Shown here: positions 13,956 through 25,501 of the stretch, piece after piece
Layout: each line of letters starts with the position of its first letter
Numbering within the stretch: the stretch's first letter is position 1
Assembly (NCBI RefSeq): GCF_041146795.1
Contig: NC_135169.1
Span: 16,592,352 to 16,656,351, forward strand
Length of the DNA: 64,000 nucleotides
DNA from: Maylandia zebra
Taxonomy: Eukaryota; Chordata; Actinopteri; Cichliformes; Cichlidae
Direction: 5' to 3'
Position numbers and translations under genes: made by a program
Notes under the pieces: generated by a model
Seen by the model: only the letters and a program-made list of their open reading frames with translations
What the model was told of the DNA's origin: nothing
Database searches by the model: none

Positions 13956-14640
13956 GAGAGATATTTTGCTGCTATTGTTAGTAATAATCATCACTACCAT
14001 GGCATTGATAATATAATCTACAGCATTGATAGTGCATTCAGATGTTTAAACATTTTGGTACCCAATTAGCCTTTATTACAGGTGCAGTTATAACCACTTT
14101 AAACTGTTGAGTTGAATCTATAATCTTAAATTCTTTTGAATGCTTGTTATAATCTTAAGTGTGTATGTGCTGATTCTGTTGATTTTGAGTACACTCTGTA
14201 CAGAGTCAGAGTGACAGGAAACTGCAGGCTTGCAGAGAGTTTGCAGAACTGAAACCGAACGCAGAATCTAAGTCCAGGTTATTCTGAGGAGCTGGTTAGA
14301 TGAGGCTATGTGAATAACTAGGGTATTCAAATTGTCTGTTATACTTTTATATTCTTTTATTAAGCTTTTAGTGGAGGTTCTTGATTAAAACATTTATTCA
14401 GTAGATTACATATACATAGTTTCAGTTCGGTTATGACATACAGTATATGAGAGTGGCTTTTGTCTCTCTGTCTGGTAAAAGGTCAGAAGTGAAACGGGTG
14501 AATTGAGAGCGCATGTAAGGTTGACACACACACACATAATCTTTGGGATGAGATGTCTTCGGCACAGGCATGAGGCAGCTACATAAGTGTGTCTGAATGG
14601 CATGTTTAAGGGGAGGGGACTAGAAGCAGAATATAAGAAA
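13956..14640. other. Right-arm DNA upstream of GIMAP
   Basis: No gene seen. It includes a TATA-like ATATAAG at 14631-14637 and a GGGGAGGGG box at about 14610-14618, probable proximal promoter of the right GIMAP gene. Confidence 0.5.
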
Positions 14641-14648
14641 GCTAAGAA

Positions 14649-14660
14649 GAAAACGAAACT
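14649..14660 (+). promoter_or_regulatory. ISRE-type interferon response motif upstream of right GIMAP
   Basis: GAAAACGAAACT, a perfect GAAANNGAAACT core, ending 45 bases before the exon-1 ATG at 14706. It sits just downstream of the TATA-like box. Confidence 0.6.
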
Positions 14661-14705
14661 ATTCAGCAGGTCACACTTCACACGACGACGGCCTGAAACA
14701 AAACT

Positions 14706-16304
14706 ATGGAAGACGACAAGGACAGACAGGTTGTCCAGATTGGTAAGTGCCTCTCTATATATCACACTCTTTTCCAGGTGTACTTTACACTTTAGATAAA
14801 GAGCAACGCAGCTTGGCAGACATGTATTGGGTTAAACTTGTACATGTGTACAATAACTGTCTGAATTGCTCAGTAGAGTACGCAAACAAAGACAACCTCA
14901 CAAAGCCTACTTTCTGATGAATAAATTTGTGCTCGGTCCACAGAGATAAAAAAAAAAATGCATGTTTGTGTTTTCAGATGATTTTGTCTGATCAAAAGTA
15001 CAATGTAAACCGTGAGTTGCTAGTTGACAGAATTCTCCTGTTGTTCTCCAGCTTCTCCGTGGAAATTAACATTTTAGATAGTCATAAAACAAACCAAAGA
15101 TTTTTTGCTTTCTTGGAGATGGTATGTAAAGCATTTGTTACCAGGCTTGCTCAGACTTGTTTACATCCAGTGACACAGTTTATGATTTGGGTGGAGCAGC
15201 TTACAGCAGGCTGGATGCATGAAACTGAACACGTTTCATGTTCGCAGCTTTAACAACTACACATAATGAGGTCAGGATTTTTCTGATTATACTGACAATT
15301 CTTCAGAAGTGTGGAAGAAACAAGCTGATGATAAGTAGAGGTACATTTCAAAAGTCACTAATACCTTTATATATCAATGAAATTTCCACACAGGTGAACA
15401 AGGAGTGGAGGAAGAAGAGAAACCAGTGGACAAAGGTCTTAGGATTGTGCTAGTTGGGAAAACTGGAGTTGGGAAAAGTTCAGCAGGAAACACCATCTTA
15501 GGAACAAAAGCTTTCAAGTCTACATCATCTCCTTCCTCAGTAACAACAGAGTGTCAGAAGGAAACCTGTCAGTTTGAAGGTCAAGAACTGGCTGTAGTCG
15601 ATACTCCAGGTCTGTTTGACACTGTAAAAAGTAACAATGAGGTGGTGACAGAGATTGCTAGGTGCATCTTATTTGCTGCTCCTGGTCCTCATGTGTTCCT
15701 GGTTGTGCTGCAGTCATTCCGATTTACAGAGGAAGAACAAACCACAGTGAAAATGATTCAGAAGATATTTGGCAAGGAAGCAAACCATTACACTATGGTG
15801 TTGTTCACTTATGGAGACAATCTGGAGGCAGATGAATTCAACATAGAGGACTTCATTAAAGAAAGTAAAGCTCTCTCTGACTTCATCCGTCAGTGTCATG
15901 GAGGATATCATGTTTTTAACAACAGAAACAAGGAACCCACTCAGGTCAGAGAGCTGCTGGAAAAGATCAATGTGATGGTTAAGGTCAACGGAGGAAGCTA
16001 CTATACCAATGAAATATTCAAAGAGGCTTATCAAGCTATTGTAGATGAGATAAAACAAATTATGAGAGAAAATTTATCCATAACTCCTGCAGAGGCAAGA
16101 AAAGTGGCAGAAAAAAACAACCGCTTTAGTCGTTTTTTTCTAGCAACCTGTGTGTCCATTTGTGGAGTGGGTCATGGAGTAATTACAGGAGTACTTATTG
16201 GATCTGCGGTGGGACCAGTAGGTACTGCAGTGGGGGCGGTAGTTGGGGCTTTAGTGGGAGGTGCAGCTGTGGTAGTGAAGATGGGGGCCTGCAAAATACA
16301 ATGA
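14706..16304 (+). CDS. GTPase IMAP family member-like protein (right arm, copy 1), two coding exons
   Basis: Model: exon 1 at 14706-14742 (12 codons plus one base, donor GTAAGT) joined to exon 2 at 15394-16304 (acceptor TTCCACACAG); the split codon reads Gly and the frame is kept, giving about 315 residues. The P-loop GKTGVGKSS, TTECQ, VDTPGLFDT and TYGD motifs match an intact AIG1 GTPase. It differs from the left-arm paralogue at about 26 of 299 exon-2 residues, 18 of them in the last 65 or so, including Cys residues in the segment before the hydrophobic glycine-rich tail. Same promoter and polyadenylation arrangement as the left gene. Together they form an outward-facing pair about 12 kb apart. 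Confidence 0.88.
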
Positions 16305-16368
16305 TGATGGGTGTGAATTGAATTCATCTGCATGTAATTAATTGTACATCAATATGGAGATAAAGGAC

Positions 16369-16374
16369 AATAAA
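16369..16374 (+). terminator. Polyadenylation signal of right GIMAP gene
   Basis: AATAAA 65 bases after the stop codon, matching the left gene. A further AATAAA is near 16694. Confidence 0.7.
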
Positions 16375-17025
16375 CACAGGAACAGAGTGTAATTTGTATC
16401 TTAATGTCAGTAAATTGTTTTCTGTTGACTTTGGACATCACAATTACTATAGGTTTACTAACTATCATTCAGTGGAAATAATTGAAATAATACACCACAA
16501 ATGATCTAGATTAAGTTTTCTGAATGGTGTCTACAAGGTATATTTTAAATACCTTTTGTGATGTGAGAAGGAAAAAGTTCAAATCAGTAATACAGAGAAA
16601 GGTTTAGATTTGTGTTAATAAGAATTTGAAACTTATGTTTGAAGATTATGTTAGTCCATAACAAGTCCATTCTTTGAACTTTTTATGTTTATCAATAAAA
16701 AGGTGTCATGTATACACTCTGTTTCTAGAGCATTATTGCTGAGCAGGTTTCAAACACACCCAAAACCTTAAACAAATCCCCTTTAAAATAGTTTAAAGTG
16801 TAATTCTAAAGAAAAGATTTTTGTTTTAACACTGGTTTTAACCATGTGTTTGACAGCTGGTTTAGGCTTCTGATCACAGACCTACATGGCCATCATCTTT
16901 ACTTCTGAAACACTCCATTTCATTTTCTTTCAACTCAATTTTTTTTTTTTGCTGCCAACAAATACATCCTTCCAGATACAAATTTCTCAGTTTCACCATC
17001 TGTATTTTTCAGACCATAAGGCGCA
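16375..17025. other. 3' flank of right GIMAP, no gene seen
   Basis: Palindrome similarity fades near 16835. The rest is AT-rich without coding evidence. Confidence 0.5.
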
Positions 17026-17607
17026 TTAACCCTTTAAGACCTACCATAGAACCAAATCCGCCAGAGCTTATATAATATTTTTACATGCTGTGGAGCCATT
17101 TCTGGGAGCATTTCAAGTTGATATACATCAATACAACCATTATAGCCCAACTTTTAATAATATGCATTCATTAAGTGCGTAGTAACTACATAAATTGCAA
17201 AAAAGTGCAATAAACTATAAAAAATTGAAAATTGTTTTTGTTTTTTTTAAATATATTTGTAGTTAGAGAAATTTAAGAGGCTTATCCCTCAAAACTGTAA
17301 ATACAAAAAAGTTGCACAAAATAGTTTCCCACCACAGGAAATTTATTTTGAGTTTCTTCATAGTTTTATTTTTGAAATACACCAATGTTCATATAATGGC
17401 AGGAAAAATTAAAATAAATATTATAGTGCAAATTTGCAAAGAAAACAGCATATGCATCAAACTAAACTATTTCCAGCAGTGCAATATGAGTCCTAAGCAT
17501 CCCAGAAACGACACAGAAAGGCATAAAGTCAAACATAACTTTTAAAAACACCAGTATAGGCTCATAAGGCCCCGATGATGAAAAACTACATTTCCGCAAA
17601 ATGACTT

Positions 17608-18972
17608 TGTCATGGTCCTGGGTCGGTGACCCAGCGCTTTTAGTTTGTTATCATTTTCTAGTTGATGATGATGGTTTGAGTTCTATGTATTATATTCGGT
17701 CTGCCTTTGAGTCTGCGTCTCTGTCTGTCTATGGTGTCACCCCGTCTGTTTGTGAAGCTGTCTGTTTAGTTCTGTGTCTTGTTTGGTTCCCCGTGTCTGA
17801 GTTTCCTGTTTTATTGTGAAGGTCTCTGTCTGATGTGAGTGTGTTCAGTTTACGTTTCCCCTGTCCCGTCAGCTCTGATTCCTCCCAGCTGTGTTGCCCT
17901 CCTGTCTCTCATCCCCTGATTACTGGTCTGTGTATTTAAGCCCTGTGTGTTCTCCTGCCTGTTGCCGGTTCGTCTGTGTTACTTGGTGTCCTGCTCGTCA
18001 TCTGCCTCTCGTCCCTTTGTCGTATGCTCCCAGGTCTGTTATTTTAGTTTTCCCAGTTTAGGTGTTTTCAGTAGTGATGGTGAGATGAAGCCTCATGATG
18101 AACTGAAGCTTCCCATCCAACTGGTCGACTCATGGTTCGAAGCATTGTGATGATTCATTTGCTCTACTGCGCCATCAAGTGGACAATTCAAGTGAAACGG
18201 GCTCAATGATTATAATGATGTGATGTGTAAACCTCTAAACTGAATAAATAAATTGTTTTTTATGGTTATTTATCCCGAATATTGTCTCAGTATGTCTGAT
18301 ACAAAAGAGAAAGTGGAAACTATCAGTACACAGTTTTTGGGATGATTGTGTAACTGCGTAATCATGCTTATGTACATCTCAATAATGACACAAACTAGTG
18401 TTCAAGTTGAATGAATAAAGGAATTACTATTGTTCATGACACCAATAACTGAACTCTAAATATTAGTTATATTTAATATTATACTAATTTTATATTATAT
18501 TAATTGAATTAATGTTTGTGTATAATAAATTGGCAGCTTAACACAGGAATGTACATGGAAACAAAAAGGGAGGGAGTTGTGATGTGAATGTGCTTGTGAC
18601 TTTATAACAGTGCTCATGGGGGAATCAGCTGTGTTTTGCTGCCCATTTTATTTCGAATCTGGCGCGAACCGGTGAACCAGTTCCCGAATCAGTCACGTGG
18701 TACGGACTGCCCGCGAGGCCTCGAACGTCACTGCATACATAATCAACGCAAGCCTCGATACACGCTTCAGAAAAACGCCCCCGCGATTACCCGACGCACG
18801 ATTCGAAGCTTCGACACACAGGACACATCACTAGTTTTCAGTTATTTGTCATGCCCCACTGCTTGTTTGCCACTACACCTTGTAAATAAACTTCACTAGC
18901 ATTTTCATCCACTGATTGCATCTTGGGTCCTCCTTCCTCCACACCACACGGCTCGCCTTACCAGCCGTGACA
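17608..18972 (+). repeat. Solo LTR inside piggyBac MITE, itself carrying a hAT element
   Basis: Begins TGTCATGGTCC and ends CCGTGACA, with a 5-bp target duplication GACTT/GACGT (17603-17607, 18973-18977; one mismatch). The uninterrupted sister MITE shows GACGT at this point. It has a TATTTAAGCCC promoter-like box (about 17932-17942) and AATAAA (about 18884) about 85 bases before its end, an LTR layout. Same family layout as the LTRs at 38086-38813 and 40850-41473. Without the hAT insert it is about 595 bp. Confidence 0.78.
18072..18833. mobile_element. hAT MITE, 762 bp
   Basis: Ends TAGTGATGGTGAG... and ...CACATCACTA with an exact 8-bp duplication GTTTTCAG on each side (18064-18071, 18834-18841). 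Ends are similar to the elements in the palindrome (for example AAGCCTCATG and a CGATACACGC region), so it is an internally deleted member of the same family. Confidence 0.9.
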
Positions 18973-19310
18973 GACGTCACTTCCAGTTTCTGGCAGGTCA
19001 TGGCGGACATGCGATAGTTCGTGCTGATGGACGTAGGAAGTGTTACAAACGGCTGATCGGATCGGCAAAACGTGCTTCTGGAACATTTTTTTGTTGCTTC
19101 AAGGGCTTTTTATGTTGTTTTTTCAAACCTATATATGGAAGGAAACTGTGACCTAGGACAAGCTGATGGCAGAAGGTGTAAGTACACCTCCTCCGGTTTC
19201 ATATGCAAAAAATATTATTGCGCTAGCTTACGTGGTTGCAGTGCTACTGGGATTTAAAAATAGTTATGCAAAATGGAGCATGCCCGCTCCGACCGGCTTT
19301 GAAGGGTTAA

Positions 19311-21159
19311 GCAAAGCAAAGCAGTCAGATAAGTCAAACTTCACTCAATTCATTCTTCTTGCTTCATCTACTTCCGTACAATTGATTCATTAATGTTGAA
19401 TTCTCGGGCAGCTTTATGAAAGCTTTATGTAACCAACTTTAAGGTATAAAGGTGAATTACAGTGCAATAATTACTCGGGCTCGTAATAAGACCCTGGCCA
19501 GAATCAGAAGACACCAAATTCGTATGGAGCCAAAGTATTGAGCAGCAATAATGATCTGGAAACAAGGTTAACTTTTGAGTAGCCACTCTTGTATTGTTAC
19601 AAAGTATAACAGGTATTTGTCCAATTTATACAGATAAAATATAAAATAAAATAAATAGTGTGCACACTCAAACAAAATAAAAGTACTCGTTGGGGCCCTT
19701 TAAGAATTTAGAGTTAAGCTGGCGATAGCCAACTTCAAAGGTCCTTGTGAGTGTAACTGGAATGTATGAGTGTGTGGTGTGTATCTTCTTTGGGGTAGAT
19801 CGTCCTCAAAGTGGTTGGCTCGCCATCTATCACGACCGGAATATCGTCCTGGTCCTTGGACTTTTTCGTCCTCTCCAAAAAACCTGACCTATAATCCAGG
19901 TCATAAAATGTATATTCTAATCAGTCTTTCCCAGATGCATTGTTTTAGGTTAAAATACAAAATCAAAATATTGCATCACCTCACATTCATTGCATCGACA
20001 TCTTAAATCTTATCAAATCTCACAGTTCTGTTGTACAACATTCAATTTTCAAGCATATCAAATATGAGAACTAAACATTTAAGTTGATCAAATATTTCTC
20101 TATTCATGTAAACATTAATTAAACAATGCTTATGGTAAGTAACCATTGACATTCAAAATACAATACACCATAACAAATTCAGAACTATGTGCAAATAAGC
20201 AACAAAATATACATGCGAGTTCAGTTCAGAGGCATTAAAGCGGTGTGCTTAATTTCTCCACACTATAGGCCTATTCGTGAGAGAGAAATGCACTAAAAAT
20301 TACCCTCTAGCTTACTTTAAACTCACAGTGAACTGACAAAAATTAGCTTTAGAGCAGCTAAGAACATGTTGCTCACCGTTGCTCTGTTTCACAAATGCCC
20401 AACACACACTGGCGTTGGAATTGCAGCAGCTCTCCGGATGAAAGGTGAGTGGTTAGCCTGTGAGACACCGAGCTAGCATTAGCATGATCGCGACGGTAAG
20501 TCTCTACAAGTTTTTTTTCATCAGAATAACATTCGTCTTACCGACGTTGCCTCTCTCCTTCATCCAGCCACTCAACTCCGGACTTCCAGCAGGTAAGTAG
20601 GCTGGCTTTCCTTCCTCTCAATCCTGAGTTTTTCCTCTCTTTTGTCCGTGGATTTCTCGGTTTGAGTAGCAGATGCCTCCACTCCTCTTGCAGAGATGAG
20701 AAAACCCGGGAGCACCATGCACCTTCACCTCACTTCCTGGCTGACAGGGTCAATGTGGCCTGGGTAGGCTCTGATTGGTCGCTGAGCGAGGTGCATTCAA
20801 TGGTCATAGGAAATATGACGTTTTGCTGATGTAGACAGTTAATATAAAAGAGAATAAATATGATTTTTCTCATCTGGGCTACATTTATATGCATTTATAT
20901 TAAGTTAATGAAACAATAAATTGAGAATTATATTAGTGATAAAGTGAAGATCAATCTCTGCTAATCATTTCAATCAAGTAAACTTCAAAATAAAACTGTG
21001 AGAGTCAGTGTCATCATATCAGTAGCTGCATTTGATTCAAAAAACAGACATTTCCCTGAGTTTATGTAATTCAACACATACAGAAAACAATTTACCTAAT
21101 AAAGAGATTTTACATTGTTGAACAAAATGTCATTTGAGGTGATAACATATTAAATGACA
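19311..21159. other. Unassigned non-coding DNA
   Basis: No sustained coding frame. Two strong splice-donor-like GTAAGT sites are present (about 20495 and 20592) in a GC-richer stretch, and the rest is AT-rich. Possibly a degraded LTR or leader of an unrecognised element. Confidence 0.4.
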
Positions 21160-21300
21160 ACCAGTGTTTGGTAAGTTACGTTAAATTTATTAACGAGTTA
21201 CATTACTAGTTACTTCTGTCAAAAGTAACTCAGTTACTTTAAGTTACTCGTTACCTTCAAAGGAACTAGTTACTAAGGAAAGTAACTCTGATTTTACTCA
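21160..21300. mobile_element. Fragment of hAT-like MITE
   Basis: Starts CCAGTGTTTGGTAAGTTAC and continues with repeated AGTTACTT/AAGTAACT units that can pair with each other, the pattern of a common fish hAT MITE. The other end is missing. Confidence 0.45.
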
Positions 21301-21478
21301 GAATTCTCTTGTTAATGTGTTGCTTCTGGATACCCACCAAGATTGCCAGTCTTCTAGCTTGTTTACTTGCCACAAGTGCACTGTCCCACCTACCAACAGA
21401 AAGGAAAAAATAATGTGGATATTTCCAGGAGAGAAATCCCATGCCTGGACCGTCCTTGACCAATGCCATGATTCTAGC

Positions 21479-21512
21479 CTACGAGAATAGCCGCCCCAGG
21501 CTATTCTCGTAG
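21479..21512. repeat. Perfect 14-bp hairpin
   Basis: CTACGAGAATAGCC and its exact reverse complement, separated by six bases (GCCCCA). Confidence 0.8.
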
Positions 21513-21624
21513 AGTTGGGAGTTGGGAGTTCTCAAGAGTTGGGAGTTCGCCTTGCAATCGGAAGGTTTCGATTCGAGCCCTTGGTCAAGACACTTCACCC
21601 GTTGCCTACTGGTAGTGGTCAGAG
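21513..21624 (+). mobile_element. tRNA-derived SINE fragment
   Basis: Contains a B-box-like GGTTTCGATTCGAGCC and a GTCAAGACACTTCACCCG body typical of fish tRNA-derived SINEs. It is preceded by GAGTTGGGAGTT direct repeats and cut off by the adjacent hAT fragment. Confidence 0.5.
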
Positions 21625-21756
21625 TAGTGATGTGATGTTCTGTATCGAGGATTCAAAGCTTGTGTCGAGTAATTTAGCGGGCGTTTCTGTGATGTGCGTA
21701 TCGAGGCTTGTTTCATTTATGGGAGGAGCTGAAAATGATGACCCTTCAACCCCCTA
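21625..21756. mobile_element. hAT end fragment (palindrome family)
   Basis: Begins TAGTGATGTGATGTTCTG and matches the left end of the element at 7197 for about 130 bases. The rest of the element is missing. Confidence 0.75.
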
Positions 21757-22024
21757 GACTAGCCAGGGGATGTAACATAAATTGGGGATAGAGAAGGAGG
21801 AGCCAAGATGGTAATTTTAGAAGGTTTATTTAATGCTGGTGATGAGATTTGGGTTCAGACTGAGGTATAACATAAGGGAGAGCCAAGGCCAACATAACAA
21901 ACAAAACATCCCTGACGTAATAATAAAATGCATCGGTTAAAACACTCGACTTCAGGTACACGATGCCCAACTGGAAACACTTCAGAAAACCGAGATTCAC
22001 AGAAGTTACAGAAAATGTTAAATT

Positions 22025-22101
22025 TTTGTGATTTATATTGTTATCGGACAATAGATGTTTTATATCGGGATATGAGATTTTGGTCATATCGCACAGCCCT
22101 A
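22025..22101. mobile_element. hAT-like MITE end fragment
   Basis: Ends ...ATCGCACAGCCCTA, the inverted form of the common fish MITE terminus TAGGGCTGTGCGAT. 21757-22024 before it holds nothing recognisable. Confidence 0.45.
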
Positions 22102-22262
22102 GTAGTTACTATGGACTTAATGCATACATATATTAAAATTTGAGCTATAAAAGTTGTATTGATTTATGGCAACTTGAAATGCTCCCCAAAATGGCACTAC
22201 AGCATGTAAAAATATAAAGATAAGCTGTGGCGGACTTTGGTTCTATGGTAGTTCTTAAAGGG
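22102..22262. mobile_element. piggyBac MITE end fragment
   Basis: Last 160 bases of the 17030/36939 family, ending TTAAAGGG followed by TTAA (22263-22266). The other end is absent. Confidence 0.7.
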
Positions 22263-22309
22263 TTAACATAAAACTGTTGTCGGAACCATACTGAATTCCA
22301 CCAGAGAAA

Positions 22310-22336
22310 CACACACACACACACACACACACACAT
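22310..22336. repeat. (CA)n microsatellite
   Basis: About 13 CA units. Confidence 0.9.
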
Positions 22337-22390
22337 ATGAAGAGAGAGAGTATGCATAGCATGCAAACAGCTACCAAACAGCCATCATAA

Positions 22391-22410
22391 TACGTCATAC
22401 AATGAGAACA
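22391..22410 (+). repeat. 20-bp direct repeat, left member
   Basis: TACGTCATACAATGAGAACA, repeated exactly at 23879-23898. The 1.5 kb between contains LINE remnants, so it may be a long target duplication of a retroposed block. Confidence 0.8.
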
Positions 22411-22519
22411 GGACAAATCAACAATTGACAATGACTAATTAATATTAAAATCTGTAACATAAGGTATTGTTTGGAGTTTAGTCTGTTACTGTTACTATCA
22501 GGAACTTTTACTCGTGCAC

Positions 22520-23515
<996 letters not shown>

Positions 23516-23878
23516 CTTCTTGGAGCAACTGTAAGCCACATAATTTCCTTAGGGAATAATAAAGTATTCTGATTCAGATTTTTTCAGGATGACCTGCCAT
23601 TATCCAATGACACATCTGCTTACCTGTATCTTTTGCTCGTTTCTCCTCCTCTTCTTTTCTCTTTTTTTCTAAACTGAGCACCTGATGGCTTTCAACTTTT
23701 CTTGTCCATCTTACATTGGTTTTAATGTTGCACTCCAGTATGAGCACCCACTCCCCAACCCGAGGATCACCACAACATAACCTAATAGATCTACACCTTA
23801 GTTCACAGATTAACTTTGTCTAAGGTTTATTTCTGGGATTTTGCACTACCCAGGATTCAAATCATGAATACATAATGG

Positions 23879-23898
23879 TACGTCATACAATGAGAACA
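23879..23898 (+). repeat. 20-bp direct repeat, right member
   Basis: Exact match to 22391-22410. It abuts the orphan GIMAP fragment. Confidence 0.8.
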
Positions 23899-24199
23899 AG
23901 GATAGACACGTTGTCCAGATTGGTAAGTGCCTCTCTATATATCACACTCTTTTTTAGGTGTACTTTACACTTTAGATAAAGAGCAACGCAGCTTGGCAGA
24001 CATGTATTGGGTTAAACTTGTACATGTGTACAGTAACTGTCTGAATTGCTCAGTAGAGTACGCAAACAAAGACAACCTCACAAAGTCTGCTTTCTGATGA
24101 GTAAATTGGTGCTCGGTCCACAGAGATTGTAACTGGCTTATATAAAAATGCATGTTTGTGTTTTCAGATGAATTTGTCTGATCAAAAGTACAATTTAAA
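23899..24199 (+). pseudogene. Orphan GIMAP exon-1 and intron-1 fragment
   Basis: About 300 bases matching 14716-15010: the end of exon 1 (GTTGTCCAGATTG), its GTAAGT donor, and the start of intron 1, with scattered substitutions. The ATG, promoter and the GTPase exon are missing. It is more diverged than the palindrome copies and marks an older GIMAP duplication. Confidence 0.82.
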
Positions 24200-24329
24200 T
24201 AGATGACAAAAACAACAACAAAAGCCCAGGAGGGATTGAGCACGTTCAGGGACAAGGTGTTGTTATGATTTCATAGTTTTACTGGAGTTTTATTTTGTGT
24301 ATGGGATGAAGCGTGTTGTGGGATTTCTC

Positions 24330-25377
24330 TAGGGATGGGTACCGGTATCCGGTGCCATGACGGCACCGGTTCTAACATAAACGGTAGTAACCAGACAGAA
24401 AAGCAGCGCACATTTCGGTGCTTTATTTCGGTGCTTTTTTTTCCTGAGCTGTGATACACTTTAGATTCTAGCCAATCATTTTATGTTTCCGAGGATAGTA
24501 GGCGGGGCCAGGTACGTACGTTCTTTTAGAGCAGAGCTACAGATTAAAAATGCCCAAGGCGAAGCGGTCAAAAGTCTGGCTGTACTTCACAGCAAAAGAT
24601 GCAAACTCAGCAGCAACAAGTGCTTTAAGCTGATACTGTGATACTGTCAAAGGAGGTAACATCTCAAATCCGATGAAACACCTGGCGACGTATAGCGTTT
24701 TTTTGTTTTTTAAAAGCCGAGAAATGCGCCATATTTGATAGCTTGCTGTGAGACCTCACACCGAGCACATCTACTGCGGGTGTGGTGCCTGTTATCGGAC
24801 CCGGAGTTAGCAACATCCCCCAAAAACACGAAGAGGAGAGTCCTGGCCCCTAGCCCTGCCAGTGTAGCAGAAATGATGAGGATGATGATGCAGCAGCCGT
24901 TCTTCTCTGCGTGAGTAGCTTAATGTTGTTCGTGCGTAATTTACGCTGAGTAGGCTAACCACGTTATTACATTAATGCATGTAAGGTGAACTAGCAAACA
25001 TCATCATAGCTACATGCGGCTGTCTTCTTGTTTGATGGCAGATGCTCCCTTCACCCTGGCCAAAAAGGCTAAAATGACCAAAGAAAAAGTGGAAAACAGC
25101 TGAACATGAGAGGTTTTTGGACAAAGTTTTTGTTTTTTCATTGGTTAAGCACTGTTTCCAGCCAAGAGTGATACCATATATGCCCCATAGCTGCAGAAAA
25201 GGCTAACATTGTTATCTTTTTACAAAAAAACAGCTGAACATGAGAGGTTTTTGGACCAATTTTGTGTTTTTTCCATTCTTAAAGCACCGGTTTGAGCACC
25301 ATTTAAGCACCGGCACTGTTTCAAAAGTACCGGTTTGGCACCGGTATCGGATAAAACCTAAACGATACCCATCCCTA
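24330..25377 (+). mobile_element. hAT element of a second family, 1,048 bp, with BED remnant
   Basis: Termini TAGGGATGGGTACCGGTA and CGATACCCATCCCTA with exact 8-bp duplication GATTTCTC (24322-24329, 25378-25385). From about 24551 a decayed transposase start is readable (MPKAKRSKVW then YFTAKDANSA, a BED-finger region) with stops. Interior GCACCGG repeats near both ends extend the inverted repeats. Confidence 0.9.
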
Positions 25378-25501
25378 GATTTCTCTTTAGTGTATTGTCC
25401 TTTAATGTATTGTCTTGATGAAATTCTTTCATGTTACTGAGTTTAGCATGTCTGGTTCACACCTCATTTATGCCGGGAAATAGATGGTGAGAAACTGGTG
25501 A

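Larger units (their letters stand above)
7535..16835 (-). repeat. Right arm of large GIMAP palindrome
   Basis: Inverted copy of 75-5575. It is longer because of the LTR retrotransposon at 9355-13950. Removing that insertion and one GAGTG joins the flanks into the exact sequence found uninterrupted in the left arm (GTGTATTGAGAGTGGAGAG type), which proves the arm predates the insertion. Confidence 0.92.
17030..19306. mobile_element. piggyBac-type MITE interrupted by a solo LTR
   Basis: Flanked by TTAA on both sides (17026-17029, 19307-19310) with inverted ends CCCTTTAAGACC... and ...GGCTTTGAAGGG, the piggyBac signature. Without the inserted LTR the element is about 907 bp, close to the 902-bp copy at 36939-37840 in opposite orientation. 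No transposase is encoded. Confidence 0.85.

Noticed and set aside
17608-18972. Interpreting TGTCACGG...CCGTGACA as terminal inverted repeats of a DNA transposon
   Set aside because: 5-bp target duplications, internal TATA and AATAAA boxes in LTR order, and a polypurine tract in the 38086-41473 element fit LTRs better.
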